DNA of 64,000 nucleotides, taken from contig NZ_CP043430.1 in NCBI RefSeq assembly GCF_008271365.1, positions 3,162,001 through 3,226,000 of the forward strand, in the 5' to 3' direction. Positions 34,835 to 44,859 of the stretch are shown piece by piece. Under the pieces are notes generated by a model. That model saw only the letters and a list, made by a program, of their open reading frames with translations. It searched no databases and had not been told where the DNA came from. Origin of the DNA: Microbacterium sp. 1S1 (lineage in GTDB: Bacteria; Actinomycetota; Actinomycetes; Actinomycetales; Microbacteriaceae). Each line of letters starts with the position of its first letter. Positions within the stretch are counted from its first letter, which is position 1. The position numbers were made by a program, and so were the translations under genes.

Positions 34835-35564
34835 CCAGGGCCTCCGCCAGCGTGAAGGCGCCGGCGTACAGGGCCTTGCCGACGATCGCACCCTCGACGC
34901 CCAGTGGGACCAGGTCGCGCAGGGCGGCGATGTCGTCGAGGTTCGAGATGCCGCCCGACGCGACCACCGGCTTCGGCGTCCGCGATGTGACCTCGCGCAG
35001 GAGCTCCAGGTTCGGACCACGCAGCGTGCCGTCCTTGGTGACGTCGGTGACGACGTAACGGCTGCAGCCGGCGTCCTCCAGACGATCGAGGACCTCCCAG
35101 AGGTCGCCCCCCTCCTTCGTCCAGCCGCGTGCCGCGAGCGTCGTTCCCCGCACGTCGAGCCCGACCGCGATCGCTTCGCCGAAGCGGCTGATGACGTCCG
35201 CCGCCCACTCGGGGTTCTCGAGCGCGGCGGTGCCGAGGTTGATCCGGGCAGCGCCGCTCTCCAGCGCCGCCTCCAGGCTGGCGTCATCGCGGATGCCGCC
35301 GGAGAGCTCGACGTTGACGTTCTTGAACTGCTTGATGACCTTGCGCAGGATCGGGGCGTTGCTGCCCCGCCCGAACGCCGCGTCGAGGTCGACGAGGTGG
35401 ATCCACGTGGCTCCCTGGGAGACCCATTCCCCCGCGGCGTCGAGCGGGTCGCCGTAGCTGGTCTCGGTGCCGGCCTCCCCCTGCGTGAGACGGACCGCCT
35501 TGCCGCCGGCGACGTCGACCGCGGGAAGGAGCGTGAGCGAGGGGGACTGCGCGAAGTCGTTCAT
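34818..35564 (-). CDS. hisA: Phosphoribosyl isomerase (HisA/PriA)
   Basis: Isomerises ProFAR in histidine synthesis. In Actinobacteria the same protein (PriA) often also does the TrpF step, which needs checking against trpF content. The 248-aa TIM barrel has [15 protein letters not shown] at the N-terminus with the catalytic Asp, [17 protein letters not shown], and [13 protein letters not shown] carrying the second catalytic Asp. AAGGA precedes ATG 35564. The SseB-like gene overlaps its 3' end. Confidence 0.95.
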   Translation of the reverse strand: MNDFAQSPSLTLLPAVDVAGGKAVRLTQGEAGTETSYGDPLDAAGEWVSQGATWIHLVDLDAAFGRGSNAPILRKVIKQFKNVNVELSGGIRDDASLEAALESGAARINLGTAALENPEWAADVISRFGEAIAVGLDVRGTTLAARGWTKEGGDLWEVLDRLEDAGCSRYVVTDVTKDGTLRGPNLELLREVTSRTPKPVVASGGISNLDDIAALRDLVPLGVEGAIVGKALYAGAFTLAEALDVAGD

Positions 35565-35676
35565 GGGGTCCTTGGTTCGGGTGGCTCTGCGGCCCGAGAG
35601 GGCACGAGAGACGAGGGTAGTCCGCCGCGCGGCGCGGGACAAACCGCGTGACGCCCGACCGGGGCCGGGTACGGGC

Positions 35677-36312
35677 TCAGAGGCTCTGCACCCAGTTCCG
35701 AAGCAGCTGGATGCCGGCATCTCCGGACTTCTCCGGGTGGAACTGCGTCGCCGAGAGCGGGCCGTTCTCCACGGCCGCGAGGAACGGGTCCCCGTAGGTC
35801 GCCCAGGTGAGCACGGGCTGCGGGAACGGCGGGATCACGTCGAGAGTCCAGGACTGCGCCGCGTAGGAGTGCACGAAGTAGAAGCGCTCCTGCTCGATGC
35901 CGCGGAACAGGACGCTGTCCTTTCCCGGTTCCACCGTGTTCCAGCCCATGTGCGGCAGGACCGGAGCGTTGAGCTCGGTGACCGCGCCCGGCCATTCTCC
36001 GAGGCCCGCCGTGTCGTGCCCGCGCTCGACGCCGTGCTCGAACAGCACCTGCATGCCGACGCAGATGCCGAGCACCGGACGGCCGCCCGCGAGACGGCGG
36101 CCGATGATCTCGTCGCCGCCGTGGGCGTGCAGAGCGTCTCGGACGGCCTGGAACGCTCCGACGCCCGGCACGACGAAGCCGTCGGCCTCGAGCGCTTCGG
36201 AGCGATCACGGGTGAGCACGGCGTCGGCGCCGGCGGCGGCGAGGGCCTTCACCGCGGAGTGGACGTTGCCGGACTCGTAGTCGAAGACGGCGACCCGGGG
36301 CGTGGCGCTCAC
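35677..36312 (-). CDS. hisH: Imidazole glycerol phosphate synthase glutaminase subunit
   Basis: Supplies ammonia to HisF. It is 211 aa. Class I amidotransferase triad: Cys in [12 protein letters not shown], and His and Glu in [10 protein letters not shown]. The N-terminus [16 protein letters not shown] is typical. The start is GTG at 36312, overlapping the hisB stop (GTGA). hisF is not in this window. Confidence 0.96.
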   Translation of the reverse strand: MSATPRVAVFDYESGNVHSAVKALAAAGADAVLTRDRSEALEADGFVVPGVGAFQAVRDALHAHGGDEIIGRRLAGGRPVLGICVGMQVLFEHGVERGHDTAGLGEWPGAVTELNAPVLPHMGWNTVEPGKDSVLFRGIEQERFYFVHSYAAQSWTLDVIPPFPQPVLTWATYGDPFLAAVENGPLSATQFHPEKSGDAGIQLLRNWVQSL

Positions 36313-36926
36313 AGGGCACCCTTGGTGGACGGGATGCCGTCCACGAGCGGGTCCAGGGCCTTGGCCTGACGGAACGCCCGGGCGAAGGCCTTGAACTCGG
36401 CTTCCGCGATGTGGTGCGGGTCGCGTCCTCCCAGCACCCGCACGTGCACGGTGAGGGCGGCGTTGAACGTGATGGCCTCGAAGACGTGCCGCACGAGCGA
36501 CCCGGTGAAGTGCCCGCCGATCAGGTGGTGCTCGAAGCCCGCGGGCTCCCCCTCGTGCACGAGGTAGGGACGACCCGAGATATCGACCACCGCCTGTGCG
36601 AGCGCCTCGTCCAGCGGCACGAGGGCATCGCCGTAGCGAGAGATCCCCGACTTGTCCCCGAGGGCGGCGAGGATCGCCTGACCGAGCACGATCGAGACGT
36701 CCTCCACCGTGTGGTGGGCGTCGATGTGGGTGTCCCCGGAGGCGCGCACCGTGAGGTCGGTCAGCGAGTGCTTCGCGAACGCCGTGAGCATGTGGTCGAA
36801 GAACGGCACCGAGGTGTCGATACGGCTCGCCCCGGTGCCGTCGAGGTTCAGCTCGACCTCGACGGTGGACTCCGACGTGCTACGCACGCGGCTCGCGGTG
36901 CGTGCGGTGGGCGCGGGGATGGTCAT
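36309..36926 (-). CDS. hisB: Imidazoleglycerol-phosphate dehydratase
   Basis: Mn-dependent dehydratase, 205 aa, monofunctional. The metal motifs [29 protein letters not shown] and [18 protein letters not shown] are intact, as is a C-terminal [12 protein letters not shown] segment upstream of these in the fold. ATG at 36926 overlaps the hisC stop (ATGA). Confidence 0.97.
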   Translation of the reverse strand: MTIPAPTARTASRVRSTSESTVEVELNLDGTGASRIDTSVPFFDHMLTAFAKHSLTDLTVRASGDTHIDAHHTVEDVSIVLGQAILAALGDKSGISRYGDALVPLDEALAQAVVDISGRPYLVHEGEPAGFEHHLIGGHFTGSLVRHVFEAITFNAALTVHVRVLGGRDPHHIAEAEFKAFARAFRQAKALDPLVDGIPSTKGAL

Positions 36927-38008
36927 GATCCCGATCCTATCGAGGCCAGGGCGTCCAGGAACGCCGTCGTCTCCGCCTCCGTGCCGGCGCTGACGCGCAA
37001 GTGGCCGGGGATGCCCACGTCCCGGACGAGCACCCCCCGCTCGTAGAGGTGCTGCCAGGTCGCCTGCGGATCTGCGACGCCGCCGAACAGCACGAAATTG
37101 GACCACGACGGGTGGGGCGTGTAGCCCAGGGCTTCCAGCGTCGCGCTGATGCGGTCGCGCTGCTCCACGATCTCCTGCACCATGCCCAGCATGACGTCGG
37201 CGTTGCGGAGGGCGGCCACGGCGGCCGCCTGCGTGAGGGTGCTCAGGTGGTACGGCAGGCGCACGAGTCGCAACGCGTCGATGAACGACGGGTCGGCGGC
37301 GAGGTAGCCGACGCGGGCGCCCGCGAAGGCGAACGCCTTGCTCATGGTGCGGGAGACCGCGAGCCGCGGCCGGCCCTCGAGGAGCGTCAGCGCCGAGGCG
37401 GCATCGCGGGGCGCGAACTCCTGGTAAGCCTCGTCGACGATCACGACCCCGCGGGCCGCCTCGTAGACCGCCTCCACGACGTCGAGTCCCAGCGGTGTGC
37501 CCGTCGGGTTGTTCGGGGAGCAGAGGATCACGATGTCCGGGTCGGCATCGCGGACCTGCTGCGCCGCCTCCTCGGCGGTCACCGTGTAGTCGGGCTGACG
37601 GGTGCCGGCGATCCAGGACGCCCCCGTCCCCTTCGCGATGAGGGGGTACATCGAGTACGTCGGCCCGAAGCCGAACGCCGAGCGACCCGGTCCGCCGAAG
37701 GCCTGGAAGATGTGCTGCAGAACCTCGTTCGAACCGTTGCCGGCCCAGATCTGCTCCACCCTCAGGCCGTGCCCCAGGTAGTCGGCGAACGCCTCCCGCA
37801 GCGTCGTGAACTCGCGGTCGGGATACCTGTTCACATCCCGGATCGCCACCGCGATGTCATCGAGGATGTCACTCGCGACCTCGTCCGGCACCGGATGCGT
37901 GTTCTCGTTCACGTTGAGAGCCACCGGAAGTGGGGCCTGCGGCGCCCCGTACGGAGTGAGTCCGCGCAGATCGTCGCGGAGCGGGAGATCGTTGAGGGAG
38001 ATGGTCAC
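36923..38008 (-). CDS. hisC: Histidinol-phosphate aminotransferase
   Basis: PLP-dependent class I/II aminotransferase of 361 aa. Substrate-side [58 protein letters not shown] and the PLP lysine in [19 protein letters not shown] are all present. First gene of hisC-B-H-A. The start is uncertain: GTG 38008 or ATG 38017. TAACAT, a good -10, overlaps the ATG and would start transcription near the GTG, so a leaderless GTG start is favoured weakly. Confidence 0.93.
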   Translation of the reverse strand: MTISLNDLPLRDDLRGLTPYGAPQAPLPVALNVNENTHPVPDEVASDILDDIAVAIRDVNRYPDREFTTLREAFADYLGHGLRVEQIWAGNGSNEVLQHIFQAFGGPGRSAFGFGPTYSMYPLIAKGTGASWIAGTRQPDYTVTAEEAAQQVRDADPDIVILCSPNNPTGTPLGLDVVEAVYEAARGVVIVDEAYQEFAPRDAASALTLLEGRPRLAVSRTMSKAFAFAGARVGYLAADPSFIDALRLVRLPYHLSTLTQAAAVAALRNADVMLGMVQEIVEQRDRISATLEALGYTPHPSWSNFVLFGGVADPQATWQHLYERGVLVRDVGIPGHLRVSAGTEAETTAFLDALASIGSGS

Positions 38009-38116
38009 CCTTCCCATGTTAAGAGGCCGGCGCGGCACCGAGGCCATCGTGACGGCCGCAGCGAGACCACCGGAACCTGCCTGCCTCTTCCAGGATCGAG
38101 GCGCGCCCTACCGCTG

Positions 38117-38485
38117 TCAGTCCGTGTAGCGAGCCGGAAGCGCGAGCTCCTGGCCGACCTGAAGCTCGCCGCCGCGCAGCAGGTTCATGCGGCTGATCTC
38201 GCCGATGACATCACGGGGGTCTGCCTCGGGCGCGATCGTGCTCGCGATGGACCAGAGGGTGTCGCCGGGCATGACCGTCACCGTCTCGACGGAGGCAGCC
38301 GGTACATCAGCGCCGGACGCGATCGCACTACCTCCGCTGAGGGCGGCGAAGGCGATGCCCGCCGCGAGCGGGAGGGACGCGAGTGCGAGCAGGGTGCGCC
38401 GGCCGCGTGCCGTGATCCGCAGCCGGGTGGCCGGTCGGGCCGATGCCGGAAGGGCGGTCGCGGTGCTGAGGCTGATGCTGCTCAT
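38117..38485 (-). CDS. LysM-domain protein divergent from lexA, probable SOS division inhibitor
   Basis: The 122-aa protein has a basic N-terminus, one membrane helix (about residues 30-50, LALASLPLAAGIAFAALSG) and an external LysM domain (VTVMPGDTLWSIASTIAP to LQVGQELALPARY). Architecture and position match Rv2719c (ChiZ) of M. tuberculosis and YneA of B. subtilis, SOS-induced proteins beside lexA that delay division. AAGGAG precedes ATG 38485. Its promoter overlaps SOS-box-like palindromes. Function by analogy. Confidence 0.85.
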   Translation of the reverse strand: MSSISLSTATALPASARPATRLRITARGRRTLLALASLPLAAGIAFAALSGGSAIASGADVPAASVETVTVMPGDTLWSIASTIAPEADPRDVIGEISRMNLLRGGELQVGQELALPARYTD

Positions 38486-38583
38486 GTCTGCTCCTTAGCT
38501 GTCCCGGCGCCGTCGGCCCGGGGAGGTTGGTGTAGCTGTCGCATCCGCGTCTCGGCCGGGAGCCGCGAATGCGAAGCTACGTT

Positions 38584-38616
38584 CCGAAGATATCTTCGAT
38601 TTCGAACATCTGTCAA
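38584..38616 (-). promoter_or_regulatory. Promoter of the LysM gene embedded in SOS-box-like palindrome
   Basis: Minus-strand TTGACA (38611-38616), 18 bases, then TATCTT (38587-38592). The -10 lies inside CCGAAG-ATAT-CTTCGA (38584-38599), which matches 9 of 12 fixed bases of the actinobacterial LexA site TCGAAC-N4-GTTCGA and contains a perfect 14-bp palindrome. The -35 lies in a weaker half site (38602-38617). LexA bound here would block the promoter. Confidence 0.65.
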
Positions 38617-38623
38617 GCTGTCT

Positions 38624-38639
38624 TCGAAACCCGATTCGA
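38624..38639 (+). promoter_or_regulatory. SOS box (LexA site) candidate near lexA
   Basis: TCGAAA-CCCG-ATTCGA matches 10 of 12 fixed positions of TCGAAC-N4-GTTCGA. It lies about 130 bp upstream of the lexA ATG and 40 bp (centre to centre) from the palindrome at 38584-38599, fitting LexA autoregulation of a shared divergent control region. Confidence 0.65.
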
Positions 38640-38770
38640 GGAATCGCCCGACACGCTCGAACAGATCTTCCAGATCCGCGCTCTTCTCGGATACGGTTTC
38701 GATAAGGACACCCCACCACGAGCCACCGACATTCGAAGCGGCACGTCGGATCACGCAGTGAAGGAGCACC

Positions 38771-39463
38771 ATGAGCGACACCTCAGCCCTCGAGTCGGAG
38801 GCGCCGCGCACCCGCCGTCGCAAGAGCCTCAGCCCGAAGCAGATGGCGATCCTCGAGGTCATCCAGACGTCGATCGCGCAGAACGGCTACCCGCCGAGCA
38901 TGCGCGAGATCGGCGACGCCGTGGGTCTGAAGTCCCTGTCCAGCGTCACCCACCAGCTCGGGCAGCTCGAGCTCAGCGGCTATCTGCGCCGCGACCCGGG
39001 GAAGACGCGCGCCATGGAGGTGCTCATCGACCTGCCCGGCACCGGCACCGGCACCGAGAACCCTGCGGACGTCGCGACGCCCGTCGGTGACGCCGCCCTG
39101 GTCCCCCTGGTCGGTCGGATCGCCGCCGGAGTCCCCATCACCGCCGATCAGCAGGTGGAGGAGATCTTCCCCCTCCCCCGGCAGCTCGTGGGCAAGGGGG
39201 ATCTCTTCATGCTAAAGGTCTCCGGCGAGTCGATGATCGACGCCGCCATCTGCGACGGCGACTGGGTCGTCGTGCGCTCGCAGAACACCGCGGAGAACGG
39301 AGAGATCGTCGCCGCGATGCTCGATGGCGAGGCGACCGTGAAGGTCCTCCGGCGTCGCGACGGCCACACCTGGCTCCTCCCCCGCAACTCCGCGTTCGAG
39401 CCGATCCTGGGCGACGAGGCCGTCGTGCTCGGCAAGGTCGTCGCCGTCATGCGCGCCGTCTGA
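38771..39463 (+). CDS. lexA: LexA repressor
   Basis: SOS repressor of 230 aa. N-terminal winged helix: [38 protein letters not shown]. The autocleavage bond is Ala119-Gly120 in GRIAAGVPI. The catalytic dyad is Ser154 (SGESMID) and Lys191 (EATVKVL). AAGGAG precedes the ATG. It diverges from the LysM gene across about 285 bp holding SOS-like sites and ends at a strong bidirectional terminator. Confidence 0.97.
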   Translation: MSDTSALESEAPRTRRRKSLSPKQMAILEVIQTSIAQNGYPPSMREIGDAVGLKSLSSVTHQLGQLELSGYLRRDPGKTRAMEVLIDLPGTGTGTENPADVATPVGDAALVPLVGRIAAGVPITADQQVEEIFPLPRQLVGKGDLFMLKVSGESMIDAAICDGDWVVVRSQNTAENGEIVAAMLDGEATVKVLRRRDGHTWLLPRNSAFEPILGDEAVVLGKVVAVMRAV

Positions 39464-39468
39464 GACGC

Positions 39469-39510
39469 ACGACGAAGGCCCTCCCGGTGCGCCGGGAGGG
39501 CCTTCGTCGT
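39469..39510. terminator. Bidirectional terminator between lexA and metE
   Basis: A perfect 19-bp stem (39469-39487 with 39492-39510) and TGCG loop between two convergent genes. The stem contains GACGAAGGCCC, the same core as the terminator at 49035-49071. Confidence 0.9.
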
Positions 39511-39526
39511 GTCGGGGATCGCCGCG

Positions 39527-41836
39527 TCAGGCCGTGACGACCACGTCCTCGCGCACTCGGCGCGTGGCCTCGACGATGTTGCGGAGCGATGCCGTGGTCT
39601 CGGCGTACCCACGGGTCTTCAGTCCGCAGTCCGGGTTCACCCAGAGCTGGCGGAGGGGGATCTCGTCGACCGCGCGCCGGAGCAGCGACTCGACCTCCTC
39701 GACCGTGGGCACGCGCGGCGAGTGGATGTCGTAGACGCCGGGGCCGATGCCGTGGTCGAAACCGACCTCCGCGATGTCCGCGACGACCTCCATGCGGCTG
39801 CGCGCCGCCTCGATCGACGTGACGTCGGCGTCGAGCGCACGGATCGCGTCGATGACGACGCCGAACTCCGAGTAACAGAGGTGTGTGTGCACCTGCGTGG
39901 CCGCCGCCGCGCCGCCCGTCGCCAGCCGGAAGGAGGCCACGGACCAATCGAGGTACGCCGGCTGGTCGGCCTGCTTCAGCGGGAGCAGCTCCCGCAGTGC
40001 CGGCTCGTCGACCTGGATCACCTGGATGCCCGCGGCCTCCAGGTCGGCGATCTCGTCGCGGAGAGCGAGCGCGACCTGGTTCGCCGTCTCACTCAAGGGC
40101 TGATCGTCACGGACGAACGACCACGCGAGGATCGTGACCGGACCCGTGAGCATGCCCTTCATGTGCTTCGCTGTGAGCGACTGCGCATAGGCCGACCAGG
40201 CCACCGTGATGGCCTCCGGGCGCGAGACGTCGCCCCAGAGGATGGACGGACGCGTCGCTCGAGAACCGTAGGACTGGACCCAGCCGTGCTCCGTGACCGC
40301 GAAGCCGTCGAGATGCTCCGCGAAGTACTGCACCATGTCGTTCCGCTCGGGCTCGCCGTGCACCAGGACGTCGAGGCCGAGGTCCTCCTGCAGGGAGACG
40401 ACCGCCGCCACCTCGCGGCGCAGGAACTCCTCATAGTCGTCCGCCGGGATCTCTCCGCGGAGGAACCGGGCGCGGGCGCGGCGGATGTCGCCGGTCTGCG
40501 GGAAGGAGCCGATGGTCGTCAGCGGCAGCGCCGGCAGGCCGAGCGCGTTCTGCGCCTCCTCCCGCTCCGGGTACGGCACGCGGGAGAAGTCGGCGTCGGT
40601 CAGCTCGCGGGCACGCACCGCACCGTCACGCACGCCGGGAGCCGAGAGGCGATCCTGCAGCGCGGCAGACGCGGCCTCCAGCTCGGCATCGATCGCCGAG
40701 CGGCCCTCGGTCAGCCCGCGGGCGAGGGCGACGACCTGCTGCACCTTCTGATCCGCGAACGCGAGCCACGACACGAGGCGCTCGTCGAGAGCCGTCTCGT
40801 CGTCCACGTCGTGCGGCACGTGCAGCAGCGACGTCGAGGTCGAGGCCGACACGGGAGCGCCGAGCGCGCGGAGCGCCTCCAGCGAGGAGAACGCCGCGGC
40901 GAGGTCGCCCCGCCAGATGTTGTGCCCGTCGATCACGCCGCCGACGAGGGTCTTGCCCTCGAGACCAGGGGCCCCTGCCGGGACGGTACCGCGCACGAGG
41001 TCGACGGCGATGGCCTCGACGGGGGCGGCGGCCACGGTCGCGAACGTCTCACCGAGGCTCGCGTACGGCGCCGCGACGAGGATCGACGGACGCTGCTCAG
41101 CGCTCCCCAGGACCGCGAGCGCGCGCTCCGCGGCCGACGCGAGCTGCGTGGCGGTGGCGGGGAGGGACTCGCTCACGAGTGCGGGCTCGTCGAGCTGCAC
41201 CCACTCGGCACCCGCGGCGCGCAGACGTGCGAGCAGGTCCGCGTACACCGGCAGCACGTCATCCAGCCGCGAGAGCGGCTCGAAACCCTCCGGCGCGTCG
41301 TCCGACGCCTTGGCGAGCGCCAGCAACGTGACAGGGCCGACGACGACCGGACGGGTCACGAATCCGTCGGCGACCGCTTCCGCGACCTCACGCACCAGTC
41401 GGTCGCTGGCGAGGGAGAACGCGGTCTCCGGCCCGATCTCTGGCACGAGGTAGTGGTAGTTCGAGTCGAACCACTTGGTCATCTCGAGGGGCGCCCGGTC
41501 GCCCTCGCCACGGGCGACGGTGAACAGCGCCGGCAAGCCGATCGTGCCGTCGGCATCTCGGAGGTCGTCGAAGCGCGCGGGGATGGCGCCGACCGTGACA
41601 GCGGCATCGAGGACCTGGTCGTAATACGAGAAGGACTCCGGGATCGCCGAGTCCGTCCGCCCGAGGCCGAGAGCGGCGAGACGCTCACGGGTCGCCGCGC
41701 GCAGTTCCGCGGCCGTCTGCTCCAGCTCCTGCTCGTCGATGCGGCCCGCCCAGAACGCCTCGACGGCCTTCTTGAGTTCGCGGCGGCGGCCGATGCGGGG
41801 GTAGCCGAGGATGGTGCCCTCGGGGAATGCGGTCAT
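39527..41836 (-). CDS. metE: Cobalamin-independent methionine synthase
   Basis: Transfers methyl from 5-methyl-THF (polyglutamate) to homocysteine. The 769-aa protein has two barrels. N-terminal: GYPRIGRRRELKKAVEAFW. C-terminal zinc site: the His/Cys of HTHLCYSEFG, a Glu in the same sheet, and the last Cys in WVNPDCGLKTRGY. GPVTILAWSFVRDD and DEPALREL are substrate-side motifs. It is 21 bp after the metF-type gene. I see no cobalamin or SAM riboswitch upstream. Confidence 0.97.
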   Translation of the reverse strand: MTAFPEGTILGYPRIGRRRELKKAVEAFWAGRIDEQELEQTAAELRAATRERLAALGLGRTDSAIPESFSYYDQVLDAAVTVGAIPARFDDLRDADGTIGLPALFTVARGEGDRAPLEMTKWFDSNYHYLVPEIGPETAFSLASDRLVREVAEAVADGFVTRPVVVGPVTLLALAKASDDAPEGFEPLSRLDDVLPVYADLLARLRAAGAEWVQLDEPALVSESLPATATQLASAAERALAVLGSAEQRPSILVAAPYASLGETFATVAAAPVEAIAVDLVRGTVPAGAPGLEGKTLVGGVIDGHNIWRGDLAAAFSSLEALRALGAPVSASTSTSLLHVPHDVDDETALDERLVSWLAFADQKVQQVVALARGLTEGRSAIDAELEAASAALQDRLSAPGVRDGAVRARELTDADFSRVPYPEREEAQNALGLPALPLTTIGSFPQTGDIRRARARFLRGEIPADDYEEFLRREVAAVVSLQEDLGLDVLVHGEPERNDMVQYFAEHLDGFAVTEHGWVQSYGSRATRPSILWGDVSRPEAITVAWSAYAQSLTAKHMKGMLTGPVTILAWSFVRDDQPLSETANQVALALRDEIADLEAAGIQVIQVDEPALRELLPLKQADQPAYLDWSVASFRLATGGAAAATQVHTHLCYSEFGVVIDAIRALDADVTSIEAARSRMEVVADIAEVGFDHGIGPGVYDIHSPRVPTVEEVESLLRRAVDEIPLRQLWVNPDCGLKTRGYAETTASLRNIVEATRRVREDVVVTA

Positions 41837-41857
41837 GGTGTTTCCTTTCGGCGGGGA

Positions 41858-42805
41858 CTAGTGCCGGAGAGCCGGGACGATGCCGGCTTCGGCGAGGACG
41901 GTCAGGACGGTCTCGTGCTGGTTGAACGCGTAGAGGTGGACGCCGGGAGCGCCGCCGGCGACGACGTCGGCGGCGAGGCGCGCGGCCCAGGCGATCCCGA
42001 TCTCCCGGCGCCCCTCGGCGGTCGGCTCGACGTCGAGGGCGATCGCCAGCTCGCTGGGCAGGTCTTCCCCTGTCAGCTCCAGCACGCGCGCCAGTCGCGC
42101 CGGCGACGTGATCGGCATGATGCCGGGGAGGATCGGGATAGTGACGCCGCCCGCCCTGGCGCGCTCGACGAAGGCGAGGTAGTCGTCCGGGTGGAAGAAC
42201 AGCTGCGTGATCGCGAAGGTCGCCCCCGCCGCCTGCTTCGCCAGCAGCGCCTCCACGTCCTGTGCGCGGTGCGTGGCTCGCGGATGCCCCTTCGGGAAGG
42301 CCGCGACGGCGATGTCGACCTTCTGGCGCGGCGCAACGAGCGCGGCTCCCGGTAGCCCGGGCACCGGCGACTCCTGGTAGGGGGCGCGCTCGGCCTGGAC
42401 CCGATCGATGAGCTGCACGAGCTGCGCGGCGCTCTCCAAGTCTCCGAGGAAGGGCTCGCGCTGTCCCGCGGGCGGGTCGCCGCGGAGGGCGAGGAAGCGG
42501 AGGATGCCGGCGTCGAGGAACTCCCGGATGAGCGCCGTGGCCCCGGCGTACGTGTTGCCGACGCAGGTGAGGTGGGCCAGGGGCTCGACATCGGTGTGCT
42601 CGCGGATGAACCGCAGCACGTCCAGAGAGCGACCTCCCGTCGAGCCGCCGGCTCCGTATGTCACGGAGAGGAACTCGGGGCCGGCGGCGGCGAGGCGACG
42701 GACGGTCTCGTGCAGCGCATCCTGGCTCGAGTCCGAACGCGGCGGATAGAGCTCGAAGGAGAACGGCACACGGGAGGCACGGGAGGCGTCGATCGTGGAA
42801 GACAT
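41858..42805 (-). CDS. metF: Methylenetetrahydrofolate reductase
   Basis: Makes 5-methyl-THF for MetE. The TIM barrel of 315 aa has FSFELYPPRSDSSQDAL, SVTYGAGGSTGGRSLDVLRFI, AHLTCVGNTYAGA, ALRGDPPAG and FAITQLFFHPDDYLAFVERA, the usual flavin and folate segments. ATG 42805 has GGAGA upstream; an in-frame ATG at 42853 is rejected because it lacks a ribosome-binding site and family match. Operon metF-metE. Confidence 0.95.
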   Translation of the reverse strand: MSSTIDASRASRVPFSFELYPPRSDSSQDALHETVRRLAAAGPEFLSVTYGAGGSTGGRSLDVLRFIREHTDVEPLAHLTCVGNTYAGATALIREFLDAGILRFLALRGDPPAGQREPFLGDLESAAQLVQLIDRVQAERAPYQESPVPGLPGAALVAPRQKVDIAVAAFPKGHPRATHRAQDVEALLAKQAAGATFAITQLFFHPDDYLAFVERARAGGVTIPILPGIMPITSPARLARVLELTGEDLPSELAIALDVEPTAEGRREIGIAWAARLAADVVAGGAPGVHLYAFNQHETVLTVLAEAGIVPALRH

Positions 42806-42989
42806 CTTCTCTCCAAGGGACAGGGGCCGGGGTCCGCGCACGACGAAGAACACGTCGTTCGCGGGCGGGTGCCGGGCTCGGCTGTCGCTCCACGCCCGGG
42901 GTGGACCGGGCGTTTCCAGAAACCTAGAACACCCTCTCGGTCCCGTGCACGAGTGTGACGCCCTGTGTCACGGCCCATAGGCTCGAGGC
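42806..42989. other. Divergent promoter region metF / S9 peptidase
   Basis: The 184-bp gap. A dyad GTGAC (42955-42959) and GTCAC (42967-42971) with seven bases between lies close to the peptidase start. I cannot assign it to a regulator. No riboswitch fold is recognisable ahead of metF. Confidence 0.4.
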
Positions 42990-44849
42990 ATGTCCACCCC
43001 GTTCGGTTCCTGGTCCTCCCCGTTCACCGCCGCTGCCGTCGCCGGGGCGGCTCCGCGCATCGACGGCGCCCGTTTCGCGGGTGACGAGGTGTGGTGGGGC
43101 GAGTCGGTGCCGGCCGAGGGCGGACGGGTGACGGTGCGCAGCTCGACGGGAGCGGAGATCCTCCCCGCGCCGTGGAACGCCCGCTCCCGCGTACACGAGT
43201 ACGGCGGCGGCGCGTGGACGGCGGACGGCGACACGCTGTACTTCGTGTCGGGCGCGGACCAGCGGGTGCATCGCATGGACCGCGGCGCGCAGCCGCTGCC
43301 CCTCACCGCCGAGGGGCCCGCGTACGGCGGGCTGCGTGTCCAGAGCGGCCGTCTGCTGGCGGTCCGCGAGGATCTCTCGGCCGTCCCGCACCTCCGCGCG
43401 GTCGTGGAGATCCCGGTGGACGGGTCGGCCGCCGACGACCCTGCGGCGGTCCGCGTGATCACCGAGGGTCCCGGGTTCTTCGCCCACCCCGCACTCTCAC
43501 CGGACGGCAGCCGCCTCGCGTGGGTCGAATGGCAGGCCGACAGCATGCCCTGGGAGAGCGCGACGCTCGCGATCGGAGCGTCCGCCGGCGGGACCGTGAC
43601 ACGGGTGCCGACCTCCGCAGCCCTGCAACCGGAGTGGGTCGACGACGACGCCCTCGTGTTCGCGGACGACACTTCGGGTCGCTGGCAACTCCAGCGTCTT
43701 GCGCTCGACGGCCTCCGCCCCGGTCCGACGAAGGCGCTGACCTCGTCGGACGCCGATACCGGGTACGGCCTCTGGGTGCTGGGCAACCGATGGTTCCAGG
43801 TGCTTGAGGACGGACGCCTCGTGGCCGTCCGCACGAACGGTCGCGACGCGGTGCAGCTCGTGTCCTCGGAGGGCGAGATCCGAACGATCGCCGTGCCTGG
43901 CGACGGCCACCTCAGCGTGGACGACGTCTCCGGCTCCCGCGTGCTGCTCAGCGGGGACGGCTCCGCCGTGACCTCCGGCGTCTGGTGCGTCGATGTCGCG
44001 ACGGGCGCCGTCGACACGGTGACCGGCGGCGCCCCGGTCGACGAGGACTGGATGCCGGGGGCGCAGCAGCTCGTCGTCGAGGGGGCGCACGGCCCGGTCC
44101 ACGCGTTCGCGTATCCGCCCGCAGCGCCAGGGGCGACGGGCACCGAGGGCGAGCTGCCGCCCTACGTCGTCCTCGTGCACGGCGGTCCGACGGCCCACGT
44201 CACCGGGGCCGCCTCCGCCACGATCGCCTTCTTCACCAGCCGCGGCATCGGCGTGCTCGACGTCAACTACGGCGGGTCGACAGGCTACGGGCGCGCGTAC
44301 CGTGACCGCTTGCAGGGGCAATGGGGCATCGTCGACGTCGACGACGTGATCGCGGCGGCCCGCGGCCTCGCGGACGCCGGGCTGGCCGATCCCGCCCGTA
44401 TCGCGATCCGAGGCGGCTCGGCGGGCGGCTGGACGGTGCTCTCCGCGCTCGTGCGTGGCGGGACGTTCGCCGCCGGGATCAGCCGCTACGGTGTCGCGGA
44501 CCTGCGGATGCTGGCCGCCGAGACGCATGACTTCGAGGCGTCCTACCTCGACGGCCTCGTCGGACCACTGCCCGCCGCCGAGGACGTGTACATCGAGCGC
44601 TCGCCCCTGACGCACGCCCACCGCATCGATGTGCCGGTGCTCCTGCTCCAGGGCGAGGACGACCGTGTCGTGCCGCCGTCCCAGTCGGAGGTCATCCGCG
44701 ACGCGCTGGTCTCGAACGGCATCGACCACGAGTACGTGCTGTATCCCGGCGAGGGCCACGGATTCCGCAGGGCGGAGACGATCGTGGACGCGCTGGAAAG
44801 AGAGCTGGCGTTCCTCGGCCGGGTCTTCGGCTTCACCCCGCGTCCCTGA
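42990..44849 (+). CDS. S9 family (prolyl oligopeptidase) serine peptidase
   Basis: Predicted cytoplasmic peptidase of 619 aa, without a signal peptide. Residues 1-370 form a beta-propeller-like domain, residues 385-619 the alpha/beta hydrolase. The triad is Ser477 (GGSAGGW), an Asp at 557 or 558 (GEDDRVV) and His590 (GEGHGF). The oxyanion region is VLVHGGPTAH. It is closest to acylaminoacyl/dipeptidyl peptidases; the substrate is unknown. It diverges from metF and converges on smpB 10 bp away. Confidence 0.93.
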   Translation: MSTPFGSWSSPFTAAAVAGAAPRIDGARFAGDEVWWGESVPAEGGRVTVRSSTGAEILPAPWNARSRVHEYGGGAWTADGDTLYFVSGADQRVHRMDRGAQPLPLTAEGPAYGGLRVQSGRLLAVREDLSAVPHLRAVVEIPVDGSAADDPAAVRVITEGPGFFAHPALSPDGSRLAWVEWQADSMPWESATLAIGASAGGTVTRVPTSAALQPEWVDDDALVFADDTSGRWQLQRLALDGLRPGPTKALTSSDADTGYGLWVLGNRWFQVLEDGRLVAVRTNGRDAVQLVSSEGEIRTIAVPGDGHLSVDDVSGSRVLLSGDGSAVTSGVWCVDVATGAVDTVTGGAPVDEDWMPGAQQLVVEGAHGPVHAFAYPPAAPGATGTEGELPPYVVLVHGGPTAHVTGAASATIAFFTSRGIGVLDVNYGGSTGYGRAYRDRLQGQWGIVDVDDVIAAARGLADAGLADPARIAIRGGSAGGWTVLSALVRGGTFAAGISRYGVADLRMLAAETHDFEASYLDGLVGPLPAAEDVYIERSPLTHAHRIDVPVLLLQGEDDRVVPPSQSEVIRDALVSNGIDHEYVLYPGEGHGFRRAETIVDALERELAFLGRVFGFTPRP

Positions 44850-44859
44850 GCCGGGACGG

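Noticed and set aside
38482..38862. 126-codon minus-strand frame across the lexA promoter
   Set aside because: Covers the SOS control region and the start of lexA; no family likeness and no ribosome-binding site.
42806..42989. Cobalamin or SAM riboswitch ahead of metF-metE
   Set aside because: None of the conserved blocks of these aptamers is recognisable in the 184-bp gap.
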